From Rhizobacter sp. (GTDB taxonomy: Bacteria > Pseudomonadota > Gammaproteobacteria > Burkholderiales > Burkholderiaceae_C): a DNA stretch of 64,000 nt. The notes under the pieces were generated by a model. That model made no database searches and was not told the DNA's origin. It saw nothing but the letters and a program-made list of their open reading frames with translations. Both the position numbers and the translations under genes were made by a program. The first letter of the stretch is position 1; every line of letters starts with the position of its first letter. This document shows, piece by piece, positions 54,206 to 62,335 of this stretch. The DNA lies in assembly GCA_019635355.1 (NCBI GenBank), contig JAHBZQ010000001.1, forward strand, positions 4,960,001 to 5,024,000, in the 5' to 3' direction.

Positions 54206-55077
54206 AGTTCTCGCTCATCATGGGCACGCTCGGGCGCCGCGACGAGGTGGGCGACTTCCTCGCCTCGCTGCAGCGCCAGGACCACCGCGACTTCGAGCTG
54301 CTCATCGTCGACCAGAACCCCGACGAGCGGCTCGCGCCGCTGATCGAGCAATACCGGAAGCACTTCCGCATCCTGCGCTACCGCAGTGCGCCCGGTCTTT
54401 CGCGCGCCCGCAATGTGGGCCTGCGCTATGCCACGGGCGATGTGATCGCCTTCCCCGACGACGACTGCTGGTACCCCGATGGGCTGCTGTCTTACGTGGC
54501 CGGGCGCCTGCAGGCCGAGCCCTCGCTCGATGGCCTGACAGGCCGCTTCGTCGACGGCGAGGGCCGCTCCGAAGGCCGCTGGCTGCCGCGCACGCAGATG
54601 CTCAACCGCTTCTCGGTGTGGCGCGGGGCCATCTCGTTCAGCATCTTCCTGCGCCGCCGCCTGGTGGAGCGCATCGGCGAGTTCGACGAAGACCTCGGCG
54701 TGGGCGCCGGCACGCCCTGGGGCGCCGGTGAAGAAACCGAATTCATGCTGCGCGGCCTGAAGGCCGGGGGGCGTGTGGAGTTCGACCGCGATCTCGTGCT
54801 GCACCACCCGGTGAAGACCGCCGACTACGGCGACGCCGCCATCGCCCGCCAGCGCCGCTACGAAGCCGGCTTCGGCCGCGTGATCCGCCGCGGCGGCTTC
54901 CCTGGCTGGTACTTCCCGTGGGTGTGCGGCCGCACGCTCGCCGGGTCGCTGCTCGCCCTGTGCAGCGGCCAGCGTGCGCAGGCCCGCTTCAAGTGGCACA
55001 GCCTGCTCGCACGCGTGAGCGGCTGGCGCAGCGGCCAGGTGCCCCGCAATGCCCTTCCATCGTCCAACCACGCTTGA
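54202..55077 (+). CDS. Glycosyltransferase family 2
   Basis: 291 aa, GT-A fold. FSLIMGTLGRRDEVGDFLAS, LSRARNVGLRYATGDVIAFP, the metal-binding DDD in FPDDDCWYPDG, and GAGEETEFMLRGLKAGGRVE for the acceptor side. It adds a sugar to the growing repeat unit. It starts within the pyruvyltransferase stop and ends 10 bp before the WecB/TagA gene. Confidence 0.92.
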   Translation: MKFSLIMGTLGRRDEVGDFLASLQRQDHRDFELLIVDQNPDERLAPLIEQYRKHFRILRYRSAPGLSRARNVGLRYATGDVIAFPDDDCWYPDGLLSYVAGRLQAEPSLDGLTGRFVDGEGRSEGRWLPRTQMLNRFSVWRGAISFSIFLRRRLVERIGEFDEDLGVGAGTPWGAGEETEFMLRGLKAGGRVEFDRDLVLHHPVKTADYGDAAIARQRRYEAGFGRVIRRGGFPGWYFPWVCGRTLAGSLLALCSGQRAQARFKWHSLLARVSGWRSGQVPRNALPSSNHA

Positions 55078-55087
55078 GGACTGCTCG

Positions 55088-55846
55088 ATGACCCCCTCGA
55101 CCCTGCCCAGCCCGAAGCTGCCCGAGACCTTGCGCATCGGGCCGTTCCGCGTGAAGTCGTTCGGCGCGCAGGCGCTGGCCAGCCAGATCTACCGCCAGCT
55201 CGCGCTGGGCCGGCGCACCGAGCTCTTCTTCGCCAACACCAACTTCGTCGTCACCTGCCAAGGCTTCGCCGAGCGCTTCAACGACGACCCGTCGATCACC
55301 GTCGTCAACGACGGCATCGGCATGGACCTTGCGGCGCGCCTGATGCATGGCAAGCGCTTCCGGGAGAACCTCAACGGCACCGACTTCATTCCCCGCCTGC
55401 TCGGGGGCAGCCCGCTGCCGCTGCGCGTGTTCCTCTTCGGCGCCCGGCCCGACGTGGTGCGTGAGGCCTCGCGCACGGTGGAAAGCCGCTTCGGCCACAC
55501 GGTGGTGGGTGCGCTCTCGGGCTATGGCGTGGAAGACGAGCTGGTGTGCGAGCGCATCCGCAGCGCCAAGCCCGACGTGGTGCTGGTGGCGCTCGGCAAC
55601 CCGCTGCAGGAGCAGTGGATCCTCGACCATGCGCAGCAGCTGCCGCCGGCGCTCTACGTCGGCGTGGGCGCCTTGTTCGACTTCCTCGCCGAGCGCGCGG
55701 TGCGCGCGCCGGTGTGGGTGCGCAAGCTGCACCTGGAATGGTTCTTCCGGCTCACTCAGGAGCCCAAGCGGCTGTGGAAGCGCTACACGGTGGATGCCTT
55801 CAAGTTCTTCCGCATCTGCCGCTCGGCAAAACTCGAGGTCTCATGA
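55088..55846 (+). CDS. WecB/TagA/CpsF glycosyltransferase (GT26)
   Basis: 252 aa from MTPSTLPSPKLPETLRIGPF. Signature FFANTNFVVTCQGFAERFND, VVNDGIGMDLAARLM and ALGNPLQEQWILDHAQQLPP. GT26 enzymes transfer N-acetylmannosamine or related sugars to lipid-linked intermediates. The longer frame from 55049 runs into the GT2 gene and is not preferred. 4-nt overlap with the flippase gene. Confidence 0.92.
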   Translation: MTPSTLPSPKLPETLRIGPFRVKSFGAQALASQIYRQLALGRRTELFFANTNFVVTCQGFAERFNDDPSITVVNDGIGMDLAARLMHGKRFRENLNGTDFIPRLLGGSPLPLRVFLFGARPDVVREASRTVESRFGHTVVGALSGYGVEDELVCERIRSAKPDVVLVALGNPLQEQWILDHAQQLPPALYVGVGALFDFLAERAVRAPVWVRKLHLEWFFRLTQEPKRLWKRYTVDAFKFFRICRSAKLEVS

Positions 55847-57213
55847 AACTGGCTTCGAAGTCAGCTTGGTCGATTCTGGACAACCTGGTTCAACAGGTCC
55901 TGTCGTTCATCATCTTCGCCGTCCTCGCGCGCTGGCTCACGCCGCACGAGTTTGGCCTCTTGGCGATCGCGCACCTGATGGTGCTCTTCACCCGCATGTC
56001 GCTGCTCGATGCGCTGGCGATGCCGGTGGTGCGCGCGCCGCAGGCCGACGACCGGCTCTTCGACTGGCTCTTTACCGTCTGCACCATCGTCTCGCTGTTG
56101 GTGGCGGGCGTGATGGTGGCGTTGGCCTGGCCGATGGCGCAGTTCTTCGGTGCCCCTGATCTCACGCTGGTGCTGGTGGGCATGAGCCTCTCGGTGGTGC
56201 TCTTCGGCCTGGGCCGTGCGCATGACGGCCGGCTGCTGCGCGAAGGCAAGTTCAGTGTGATGGCGATCCGCTCGCTGTGCTCGGTGACGGCGGGTGGCGC
56301 GGTGGCACTGTGGCTGGCCGCGCGAGGCGCAGGGGCGATGGCGCTCGTGGCGCAGCAGGTGGTGATGGGCGTGGTGGCGCTGGCGGTGGCGCTCATGGCC
56401 GAGTGGCGGCACTGGCGGCCTCGATGGCACTGGTCAGCCGAACTCTTGCGCGAGCACCGCGCCGAGACACGCCGCATCGGCCTCAATGCGTGCGTCAACT
56501 ACGCCAACAGCAATGGCGACGCAGCGCTCGTGAGCGTGCTGCTCGGCCCGGCCGCGACCGGCCTCTACAACCTCGCCAAGCGCGTGCTGTCGGCCGCCTA
56601 CCTCGTCGTGGCCTCGTCGCTCAGCCGCGTGGGCGTGAGCCTCTTCGTGCAACGCCAGGGCGACCCGGCGGCGCTGGCGCAGGCCTATCGCCGCATGCTC
56701 GGCTGGACGCTGCTGCTGCTGGCGCCGATGTATGCGCTCGTGTCGCTCATGGCCGAGCCGCTGGTGGTGCTGGCGTTCGGCGAACGCTGGCGCGAGGCGG
56801 CGTCGCTCTTTGGCTGGCTGTCGGTGGCCTATGTGGCGCAGTCGGCCTTCTGGCTGGGGCAGAACCTCTCGTTTGCCACTCGCCAGAGCGCCCGGGTGCT
56901 CAAGCTGTCGACGGTGCAGCTCGTGATCACCGCGGTGCTGGCCGCGGCCTTGTCGCGCTGGGGCATGCAAGGCATCGCGGCCGGCGTGGCGCTCGGCAGC
57001 GTGGCCGGCTGCGTGCTGATGCAGATTGCGGTGCACCGGCAGCTGTCGATTTCCAGCCTCTCGTTCATGCGCACCACGCTGCCCGCCACGCTGGGCACGG
57101 TGACGGTGGCGGCGCTGCTGTGGGGCCTGCCCCACGCCGGCTTCGACCCCGAACGCATGCAGACCTTGTTGACCTCTCAAAAGGAATTTCTCACCTCATG
57201 GCAAAAGCAATGA
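55843..57213 (+). CDS. wzx: Wzx-type oligosaccharide flippase
   Basis: 456 aa, 12 to 14 membrane helices, MOP superfamily. The N-terminus SAWSILDNLVQQVLSFIIFA and the central VNYANSNGDAALVSVLLGPA are typical. It flips lipid-linked repeat units for the polymerase. The stop overlaps the following nucleotidyltransferase gene by 16 nt. Confidence 0.9.
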   Translation: MKLASKSAWSILDNLVQQVLSFIIFAVLARWLTPHEFGLLAIAHLMVLFTRMSLLDALAMPVVRAPQADDRLFDWLFTVCTIVSLLVAGVMVALAWPMAQFFGAPDLTLVLVGMSLSVVLFGLGRAHDGRLLREGKFSVMAIRSLCSVTAGGAVALWLAARGAGAMALVAQQVVMGVVALAVALMAEWRHWRPRWHWSAELLREHRAETRRIGLNACVNYANSNGDAALVSVLLGPAATGLYNLAKRVLSAAYLVVASSLSRVGVSLFVQRQGDPAALAQAYRRMLGWTLLLLAPMYALVSLMAEPLVVLAFGERWREAASLFGWLSVAYVAQSAFWLGQNLSFATRQSARVLKLSTVQLVITAVLAAALSRWGMQGIAAGVALGSVAGCVLMQIAVHRQLSISSLSFMRTTLPATLGTVTVAALLWGLPHAGFDPERMQTLLTSQKEFLTSWQKQ

Positions 57214-58316
57214 TCCTCGCCGCGGGCCAAGGGACCCGCGTGCGCCCGCTCACCAAGAACATGCCCAAGCCGATGGTGCCCATCCTCGGCAAGCCGGTGC
57301 TCGAGTACCTCATCGAGCATCTGGCGCGCTACGGCATCAAGGAAATCATGATCAACGTGGCCTTCAACCACTGGAAGATCGAGAACCACTTCGGTGACGG
57401 CAGCCGCTGGGGCGTGCAGATCGGCTACTCGTATGAAGGTGTGCGCGAGCACGGCGAGGTGGTGCCCAAACCCATGGGTTCGGCCGGCGGCATGAAGAAG
57501 ATCCAGGACTTCTCGGGCTTCTTCGACGAGACCACGCTCGTGCTGTGCGGCGATGCGCTGGTCGACCTGGACATCAATGCCGCGCTCTTCGAGCACAAGC
57601 AGAAGGGTGCCTTGGCCAGCGTGGTCGGCCTCGATGTGAAGCGCGAGGAGGTGCAGAACTACGGCATCGTGAGCGCCGACCCGACGGGCCGCGTGCTCGA
57701 GTTCCAGGAGAAGCCCACCCCCGAGGCGGCCAAGAGCACGCTCGCCTCCACCGGCATCTACATCTTCGAGCCCGCAGTGCTCGAGCTCGTGCCGAGCGGC
57801 AAGAGCTTCGACATCGGCAGCGACCTCTTCCCGCTGATGGCGGCCAAGGGCCTGCCCTTCTACGTGCAGAACCGCTTCTTCAACTGGATCGACATCGGCC
57901 GCGTGAGCGACTACTGGAGCGTGCTGCAGCGCGTGCTGATGGGCGAGGTGGCCGAGATGGAGATGCCCGGCAAGGAAGTGCGGCCTGGCGTGTGGGTGGG
58001 CTTGAACACGCGCATTCCCTGGGAGAAGGTGCAGATCACAGGGCCGGTGTACATCGGCTCCAGCGTGTGCGTGGAGCCGGGCGTGAAGATCGAAGGCCCC
58101 ACCTGGATCGGTACCGGCAGCCACTTGAAGCGCGGGTGCGAGGTCAAACGCAGCGTGCTCTTCGAATACACCCGCATCTCGTCGGAGCAGGTGTTCGAAG
58201 AAATGATCGTCTCGCCGCAATACTGCGTGGACCGCCGTGGGACGACGAACTACATCAGCGACGACGAAACCCATCGCCGCTGGGGCGACGCCCGCGGCGA
58301 CGGGTGCGCCAGCTGA
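57198..58316 (+). CDS. Sugar-phosphate nucleotidyltransferase
   Basis: 372 aa. The NTP-transferase signature MILAAGQGTRVRPLTKNMPK and PMGSAGGMKKIQ lie in the N-terminal domain; the C-terminal third is a left-handed beta-helix (VYIGSSVCVEPGVKIEGPTW). It resembles mannose-1-phosphate guanylyltransferase or glucose-1-phosphate uridylyltransferase-like proteins; donor not determined. It supplies nucleotide sugars for the exopolysaccharide. It is the last gene of the rightward operon and converges on sugE (3-bp gap). Confidence 0.9.
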   Translation: MAKAMILAAGQGTRVRPLTKNMPKPMVPILGKPVLEYLIEHLARYGIKEIMINVAFNHWKIENHFGDGSRWGVQIGYSYEGVREHGEVVPKPMGSAGGMKKIQDFSGFFDETTLVLCGDALVDLDINAALFEHKQKGALASVVGLDVKREEVQNYGIVSADPTGRVLEFQEKPTPEAAKSTLASTGIYIFEPAVLELVPSGKSFDIGSDLFPLMAAKGLPFYVQNRFFNWIDIGRVSDYWSVLQRVLMGEVAEMEMPGKEVRPGVWVGLNTRIPWEKVQITGPVYIGSSVCVEPGVKIEGPTWIGTGSHLKRGCEVKRSVLFEYTRISSEQVFEEMIVSPQYCVDRRGTTNYISDDETHRRWGDARGDGCAS

Positions 58317-58319
58317 TCG

Positions 58320-58634
58320 TCAGGCGGTGATCTTCAGGCCCACGATCCCCGCCACGATCAACGCCACGCAGCCCAGCCGCGCTGCCGTGGCCGGCTCCTG
58401 AAACAGCACGATGCCCAGCGCGACTGTGCCCACCGCACCGATCCCCGTCCACACCGCGTAGGCGGTGCCCACGGGCAACGTGCGCATCGCCCAGCCGAGC
58501 AGTACGACGCTGGCGACCATCGCGGCCACCGTGCCCACGCTCGGCCACAGCCGCGAGAACCCGTCGGTGTACTTGAGCCCGATGGCCCAGGCGACCTCGA
58601 AGAGGCCGGCGATGAAGAGAATGACCCAGGCCAT
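58320..58634 (-). CDS. sugE: Guanidinium exporter SugE/Gdx (SMR family)
   Basis: 104 aa, four membrane helices. It follows the Gdx pattern: LFIAGLFEVAWAIGLKYTDG with the essential Glu, and PVGTAYAVWTGIGAVGTVAL. Dual-topology proton/guanidinium antiporter in the inner membrane. A two-hairpin guanidine-II riboswitch lies just upstream, which supports guanidine as the substrate. Ribosome site GAGGAAAGG. Confidence 0.95.
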   Translation of the reverse strand: MAWVILFIAGLFEVAWAIGLKYTDGFSRLWPSVGTVAAMVASVVLLGWAMRTLPVGTAYAVWTGIGAVGTVALGIVLFQEPATAARLGCVALIVAGIVGLKITA

Positions 58635-58660
58635 GATGACGACCCTTTCCTCATGTGAAT

Positions 58661-58715
58661 GGGGTCGTCCCCGGTGACAAAAGAAAAGCGCCGGCAGAGT
58701 CGTCTCTGCCGGCGC
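58661..58715 (-). promoter_or_regulatory. Guanidine-II (mini-ykkC) riboswitch upstream of sugE
   Basis: Read leftward: hairpin P1, a 12-bp stem starting GCGCCGGCAGAG (58715-58704) with loop ACGA; a 15-nt linker; hairpin P2, GGGG-ACGA-CCCC (58672-58661). Two ACGR-loop hairpins define this class. The P2 segment GACGACCC (58669-58662) is also complementary to GGGTCGTC (58645-58638) between the ribosome site and the ATG, so guanidine binding should free translation. P1 is followed by TTTTCTTTT and may also act as a terminator for the PEP-CTERM gene. Confidence 0.9.
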
Positions 58716-58728
58716 ACCGGAGTTTAGG

Positions 58729-58746
58729 CGGCCACCGCGGTGGCCG
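58729..58746. repeat. 18-bp perfect palindrome
   Basis: CGGCCACCGCGGTGGCCG, 16 bp after the PEP-CTERM stop and just before riboswitch P1. It has no T-run, so it is not a classical terminator; it could be an RNA-stabilising hairpin or a protein site. Confidence 0.6.
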
Positions 58747-58761
58747 GGTCGCGTGGGGAAT

Positions 58762-59256
58762 TCAGAGCTTGCGGCGGCGCCCCACGAAGGCCAGTGCGCC
58801 CAGGCCGGCCAGCAGCATGGCGTAGGTGCCGGGCTCGGGGACGGGCGTCACCTGCACGTTCTGCAGCTGCATGCCGAAGTTGGGGCCGGGCACGCCGCGC
58901 AGTGCGAAGAGCAGGCCGCCCATGCCGCCGGCTTCGGTGGTGAAGGAGTAGGTGTTCCAGCCCGGCGAGGTGGTCACGTCGCTCAGCAGGCCGCGGGTCG
59001 ACGGGCCTTCGAGGGTGTCGAAAAGAAAGCCGAAGCTGAGGGTCTTGTCGGCGTTACCGGCAAACTTTTCCGCCTGGTATTCGAAGCTCACGGTGTAGAA
59101 GCCCGAGGCGAGGTCTTCGAATTTCTCGAAGCAGAAACGTTGGCCGAGGCCGCTCTTCAAGGGGTCGTCGCAGCTGTTCAGCGCCGCGTGTGCGGTGCCG
59201 AGGCTGCCCAACGACAAGAGGGCGGTGGCGATGCAGGCGGTGAGTTTCTTGTTCAT
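58762..59256 (-). CDS. PEP-CTERM sorting-signal protein
   Basis: 164 aa from MNKKLTACIATALLSLGSLG, with AGGAGT upstream. A signal peptide (cut after AHA), a beta-rich body (FEKFEDLASGFYTVSFEYQA) with Cys pairs near its start, and the C-terminal sorting tail at residues 139-164: VPEPG, a hydrophobic helix, then RRRKL. It is the expected substrate of the exosortase at 47032-47946. Its function on the surface is unknown; it may be an exopolysaccharide-bound matrix protein. Confidence 0.92.
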   Translation of the reverse strand: MNKKLTACIATALLSLGSLGTAHAALNSCDDPLKSGLGQRFCFEKFEDLASGFYTVSFEYQAEKFAGNADKTLSFGFLFDTLEGPSTRGLLSDVTTSPGWNTYSFTTEAGGMGGLLFALRGVPGPNFGMQLQNVQVTPVPEPGTYAMLLAGLGALAFVGRRRKL

Positions 59257-59312
59257 GGGTACTCCTGTGGGTGTCGGCTGTTCGGGGGCGGCTGGAGACG
59301 CCCGCAGCCTTT

Positions 59313-59330
59313 GGGCAATCTGCGCTCCCG
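59313..59330 (-). promoter_or_regulatory. Candidate sigma-54 promoter of the PEP-CTERM gene
   Basis: Read leftward, CGGGAGCGCAGATTGCCC: GG and GC are 10 bases apart and TTGC is intact, but the -24 box is weak. CGCAGATTGCCCAAAGGC matches the segment at the 62275-62289 promoter with two changes, which is the main support. Confidence 0.4.
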
Positions 59331-60650
59331 TCACCGGATGGCGAACTCGGCGTTGCAGCCGGCCACCGTCGCCTTGTAGGCCGTGCTGAGGGCGGAGTCC
59401 GTGGTGCGCCGCTCATGCGTCACCTGGCACACGAGCGAGAGCGCGTCGAAGGGCGTGTAGGTCATCGACAGCCCGCCGATCACGGTGGTGTCGGTGCCGG
59501 TGGCGGTGGCGATGCCGCCGTTGGCGAAGCTGTTGTCGAGCTTGCGGCGGGCGTAGCTCGCGCGCGGGGTGAACGAGATCTTGGCGGTGGCGGCCCAGGT
59601 GACGGCGAGCGAGGCGATGTCGGACGCGCGGCTGTCGCTGGTCTCGCCGCCGGTGAGGGTGGAGTCGAAGTCGGCCTGGCCCACGCTGCGGTCGTGGGTG
59701 AGGTCGAGGTCGGTGGTGAGCTTGCCGGTCGGGCGCCACACCCAGCCCAGCGCGCCCGTCCAGCCGCGGCTGTTGCGCGGGCCTTGCGAGCTGTGCTTCT
59801 CGTGCGTGGCGCTCACGCGCGAGTTGAAGACGCTGGCACCGCTCGCGTTCCAGTTGGTGATGAAGTCGACGTCGTCGCGGGTGAACTCGTCGGGGGTCGG
59901 GGCGATGCCAGGGTACTTGCCTTCGCTGCGCCGCACGCCCACGCGGGTGGTGAGCGCGCTGCTCGGGCGGTAGCGCACACCGGCGTTGACGGAGGTCTGG
60001 CGCATGTCGCGGTCGTCGACGTCGACGCCGCGGTAGTCGTTCTCGCTCGCGGTCACGCCGGCTTCGAAGGACCACAGCGTGACGAGCCCCAGCCGCGCCT
60101 GGAAGCCGAGCGCGGTGCTGCGCACCTGGTTGCGCTCGAGCGAGAGCGTGCCGTTGAGGGTGTCGCGGTAGAGGCTCTGGCGCTGCTGCGCGCTCAGGAT
60201 GCCCGACAATCGACCGACCGTCTCCCAGTCCCAACGCGCGTTGGCGTTGTAGTCGGTGTTGTTCATGTGCTCGTTCTTGTTGTAGCGGTTCGCATTCGCC
60301 TGCAGGTCGGCGAAGAAGTGCTGGCGCCCGAGCGATTTGTCGAGCCCGAGGTGCACGCCGCTGCTCCAGATGCGGTCACGCCGCTCGAGCGGGCTGCCGG
60401 CCGGGGCGCGGAAGAGGTTGCTCTCGCCGGTGAGGCCCTGGCGGATGCCGAAGATGAAGGGCGAGGGTTCTTCCGTCGGGCTGCCGCCAGCTGCGCCACC
60501 GGGCGGTGCCGGCGGCACGGTGTTGGGCGTGGTGGGGACGGGGGTCGACGGCGTGACCGACGGGTTGGTGGCGGTGTCCTGGGCGTGGCCCGCGGTGCTG
60601 GCAACGGCACTGATCAAGCCCATCAGCAGGGGCAGGGTGGCGGTTCTCAT
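59331..60650 (-). CDS. epsL: EpsL-like outer-membrane beta-barrel protein
   Basis: 439 aa from MRTATLPLLMGLISAVASTA; the frame is open far upstream across the next gene, but this ATG begins a clear signal peptide (cut after GHA). A Pro/Thr-rich linker is followed by alternating aromatic beta-strands (FADLQANANRYNKNEHMNNT; VTASENDYRGVDVDDRD; SLSMTYTPFD type). It matches the EpsL family of exosortase-type exopolysaccharide operons, thought to aid export through the outer membrane. Confidence 0.83.
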   Translation of the reverse strand: MRTATLPLLMGLISAVASTAGHAQDTATNPSVTPSTPVPTTPNTVPPAPPGGAAGGSPTEEPSPFIFGIRQGLTGESNLFRAPAGSPLERRDRIWSSGVHLGLDKSLGRQHFFADLQANANRYNKNEHMNNTDYNANARWDWETVGRLSGILSAQQRQSLYRDTLNGTLSLERNQVRSTALGFQARLGLVTLWSFEAGVTASENDYRGVDVDDRDMRQTSVNAGVRYRPSSALTTRVGVRRSEGKYPGIAPTPDEFTRDDVDFITNWNASGASVFNSRVSATHEKHSSQGPRNSRGWTGALGWVWRPTGKLTTDLDLTHDRSVGQADFDSTLTGGETSDSRASDIASLAVTWAATAKISFTPRASYARRKLDNSFANGGIATATGTDTTVIGGLSMTYTPFDALSLVCQVTHERRTTDSALSTAYKATVAGCNAEFAIR

Positions 60651-60709
60651 GTTTGTGGGCAGCAGCAGTGGTGGGTGGAGGGATCGAGATCGATCGGCGT
60701 GGCGTGTCC

Positions 60710-62170
60710 TCAATAGGCGTTGCGATCGAAGAACAGCACGCGCACCGTGCGCGCGATGATCTTGAGGTCGAGGGCGAGCGACCAGTTGCGCAGGTACTCG
60801 AGGTCGTACTGCACGCGCGCGGCCATCTTCTCGACGGTGTCGGTCTCGCCACGGAAGCCGTTGACCTGGGCCCAGCCGGTGATGCCGGGGCGCACCTTGT
60901 GGCGCAGCATGTAGGCCTGCACGAGCTTGCGGTATTCCTCGTTGTGGGCCACCGCGTGCGGGCGCGGGCCCACGAGGCTCATGGTGCCCAGCAGCACGTT
61001 GAAGAGCTGCGGCAGCTCGTCGAGCGAGGTCTTGCGGATGAAGGCGCCGAAGGGCGTGATGCGCGGGTCGTTCTTGGTGGCCTGGCGCACCACGGGGCCG
61101 TTGTCCTGCGTGCGCATCGAGCGGAACTTGAAGACCAGGATCTCCTTGCCGTCGAGGCCGGTGCGCCGCTGCTTGAAGATGATCGGCCCGGGCGAACTCA
61201 TCTTCACGCCGATCGCTACTGCCAGCAGCACGGGCGAGATGAGCACGAGGATGATCGACGAGAGCACGATGTCGGTCACGCGCTTGACCAGGTGGTTGGT
61301 GCCCGTGATGGGCGACTCGAGCAGGCTCACCACCGGAATGCCTTCCACGTCCTGCAGCTGGCCCTGGATCACGTTGACGCCGGCGAAGTCGGGCACGTAG
61401 TGCACCGAGGTCGTGGTGTCCTGCAGGCGGCTGATGAGCTCCATCACGCGCGGCTGGGCCACGAGCGGCAGGGTGATGTAGACGTTGTGGATGCCGTGGC
61501 GCTTCACGTGCTCGACCACGTCTTCCACCCGGCCAAGCAGCTTGCCCGCGGCGTGGTCGTGCACACGGTCGTGGCCGCGGTCGTCGAAGTAGCCGACCAT
61601 CTCGTGCACGCAGCCGGTGTAGGCGTCGAGCGCCTGCGCGATGCGCACGCCGTTCTCGCCGGCGCCCACCACCACCGCACGGCGCCGGTACTCGGGCCGC
61701 TCGCTCACGCGGCGCAGCCAGCGGCAGCTCGCGGTCACCAGCACCCATTGCATGGCCGGGGTGAAAGCCGCCCACCACAGCAGCATCTCGCGTGAGAAGA
61801 AATGGAAGCTGTCGGTCGCGTAGCCGAAGAGCATGAGGATCGACAGCACGGCGATCCAGTGGCTCACGATGTTGACGCCCGCTCGGAATGGGTCTTGTTT
61901 GCAGCGGTCGACGCCGGGGAAGGTCAGCACCAGCACCAGCATCCCGAGGATGAGCTCGGGGCGGTCGATGGGCTCGTCGAAGAACATCGCGGCCAGCCCT
62001 AGCGTGAGCAGTGTGGCCAGCGGCTCGGCCACGGCGGCGACGAAGGTGTTGATGGACGGTGGCGCCACCGGAAACAGGCGCACCGGCGCCGTGGTCACCT
62101 TGGCGGATTTCAGCTGCACGCCTGCGGTTGGACGCTGAACTGCTCGGTCCAAGATCGGCATGTCTGACAT
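60710..62170 (-). CDS. epsB: Undecaprenyl-phosphate glycosylphosphotransferase (EpsB/WcaJ-like)
   Basis: 486 aa. Four N-terminal membrane helices, a CoA-binding-like domain (VVGAGENGVRIAQALDAYTG) and a further helix. The C-terminal bacterial sugar transferase domain has FKQRRTGLDGKEILVFKFRS, LDELPQLFNVLLGTMSLVGP and RPGITGWAQVNGFRGET. It starts repeat-unit synthesis by moving a sugar phosphate, probably glucose-1-P, to undecaprenyl phosphate. It heads the leftward arm; epsL follows after 59 bp. Confidence 0.94.
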   Translation of the reverse strand: MSDMPILDRAVQRPTAGVQLKSAKVTTAPVRLFPVAPPSINTFVAAVAEPLATLLTLGLAAMFFDEPIDRPELILGMLVLVLTFPGVDRCKQDPFRAGVNIVSHWIAVLSILMLFGYATDSFHFFSREMLLWWAAFTPAMQWVLVTASCRWLRRVSERPEYRRRAVVVGAGENGVRIAQALDAYTGCVHEMVGYFDDRGHDRVHDHAAGKLLGRVEDVVEHVKRHGIHNVYITLPLVAQPRVMELISRLQDTTTSVHYVPDFAGVNVIQGQLQDVEGIPVVSLLESPITGTNHLVKRVTDIVLSSIILVLISPVLLAVAIGVKMSSPGPIIFKQRRTGLDGKEILVFKFRSMRTQDNGPVVRQATKNDPRITPFGAFIRKTSLDELPQLFNVLLGTMSLVGPRPHAVAHNEEYRKLVQAYMLRHKVRPGITGWAQVNGFRGETDTVEKMAARVQYDLEYLRNWSLALDLKIIARTVRVLFFDRNAY

Positions 62171-62274
62171 GGAGCTTCCCCTTTTGCCCGGTTAATCGTT
62201 CCGGTCGCGAGCCGCTGCGCTTGGCAGGCGTTGGCGCTGGTGGCGCCACGGGCTCGGACCTTGCGCGCCTTTCG

Positions 62275-62289
62275 GCAACCTGCGTGCCG
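62275..62289 (-). promoter_or_regulatory. Sigma-54-type promoter of the leftward eps arm
   Basis: Read leftward, CGGCACGCAGGTTGCC: only the first base departs from TGGCACG-N4-TTGC, and GG-GC spacing is 10. The predicted start is near 62263, about 93 bp before epsB. GAAAGGC follows, as at the other two eps promoters. Confidence 0.65.
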
Positions 62290-62313
62290 CGCGGGGTGCG
62301 CGCCGCGGGTATC

Positions 62314-62335
62314 AGCGGGGGATTAGCGGGGGATC
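62314..62335. repeat. Tandem 11-bp repeat
   Basis: AGCGGGGGATT followed by AGCGGGGGATC. On the minus strand the repeat unit supplies the stop codon of the ketosynthase-like gene and a second in-line TAA, so it probably arose by slippage at the gene end. Confidence 0.6.

Noticed and set aside
59271..60716. 481-codon rightward frame opposite epsL
   Set aside because: Low-complexity Ala/Gly/Val/Arg translation with no recognisable domain; antisense to a beta-barrel gene.
59331..62249. Single 972-codon leftward frame spanning epsL and epsB
   Set aside because: The upstream part is out of frame with epsB and Arg-rich; epsL has its own signal peptide and start at 60650.
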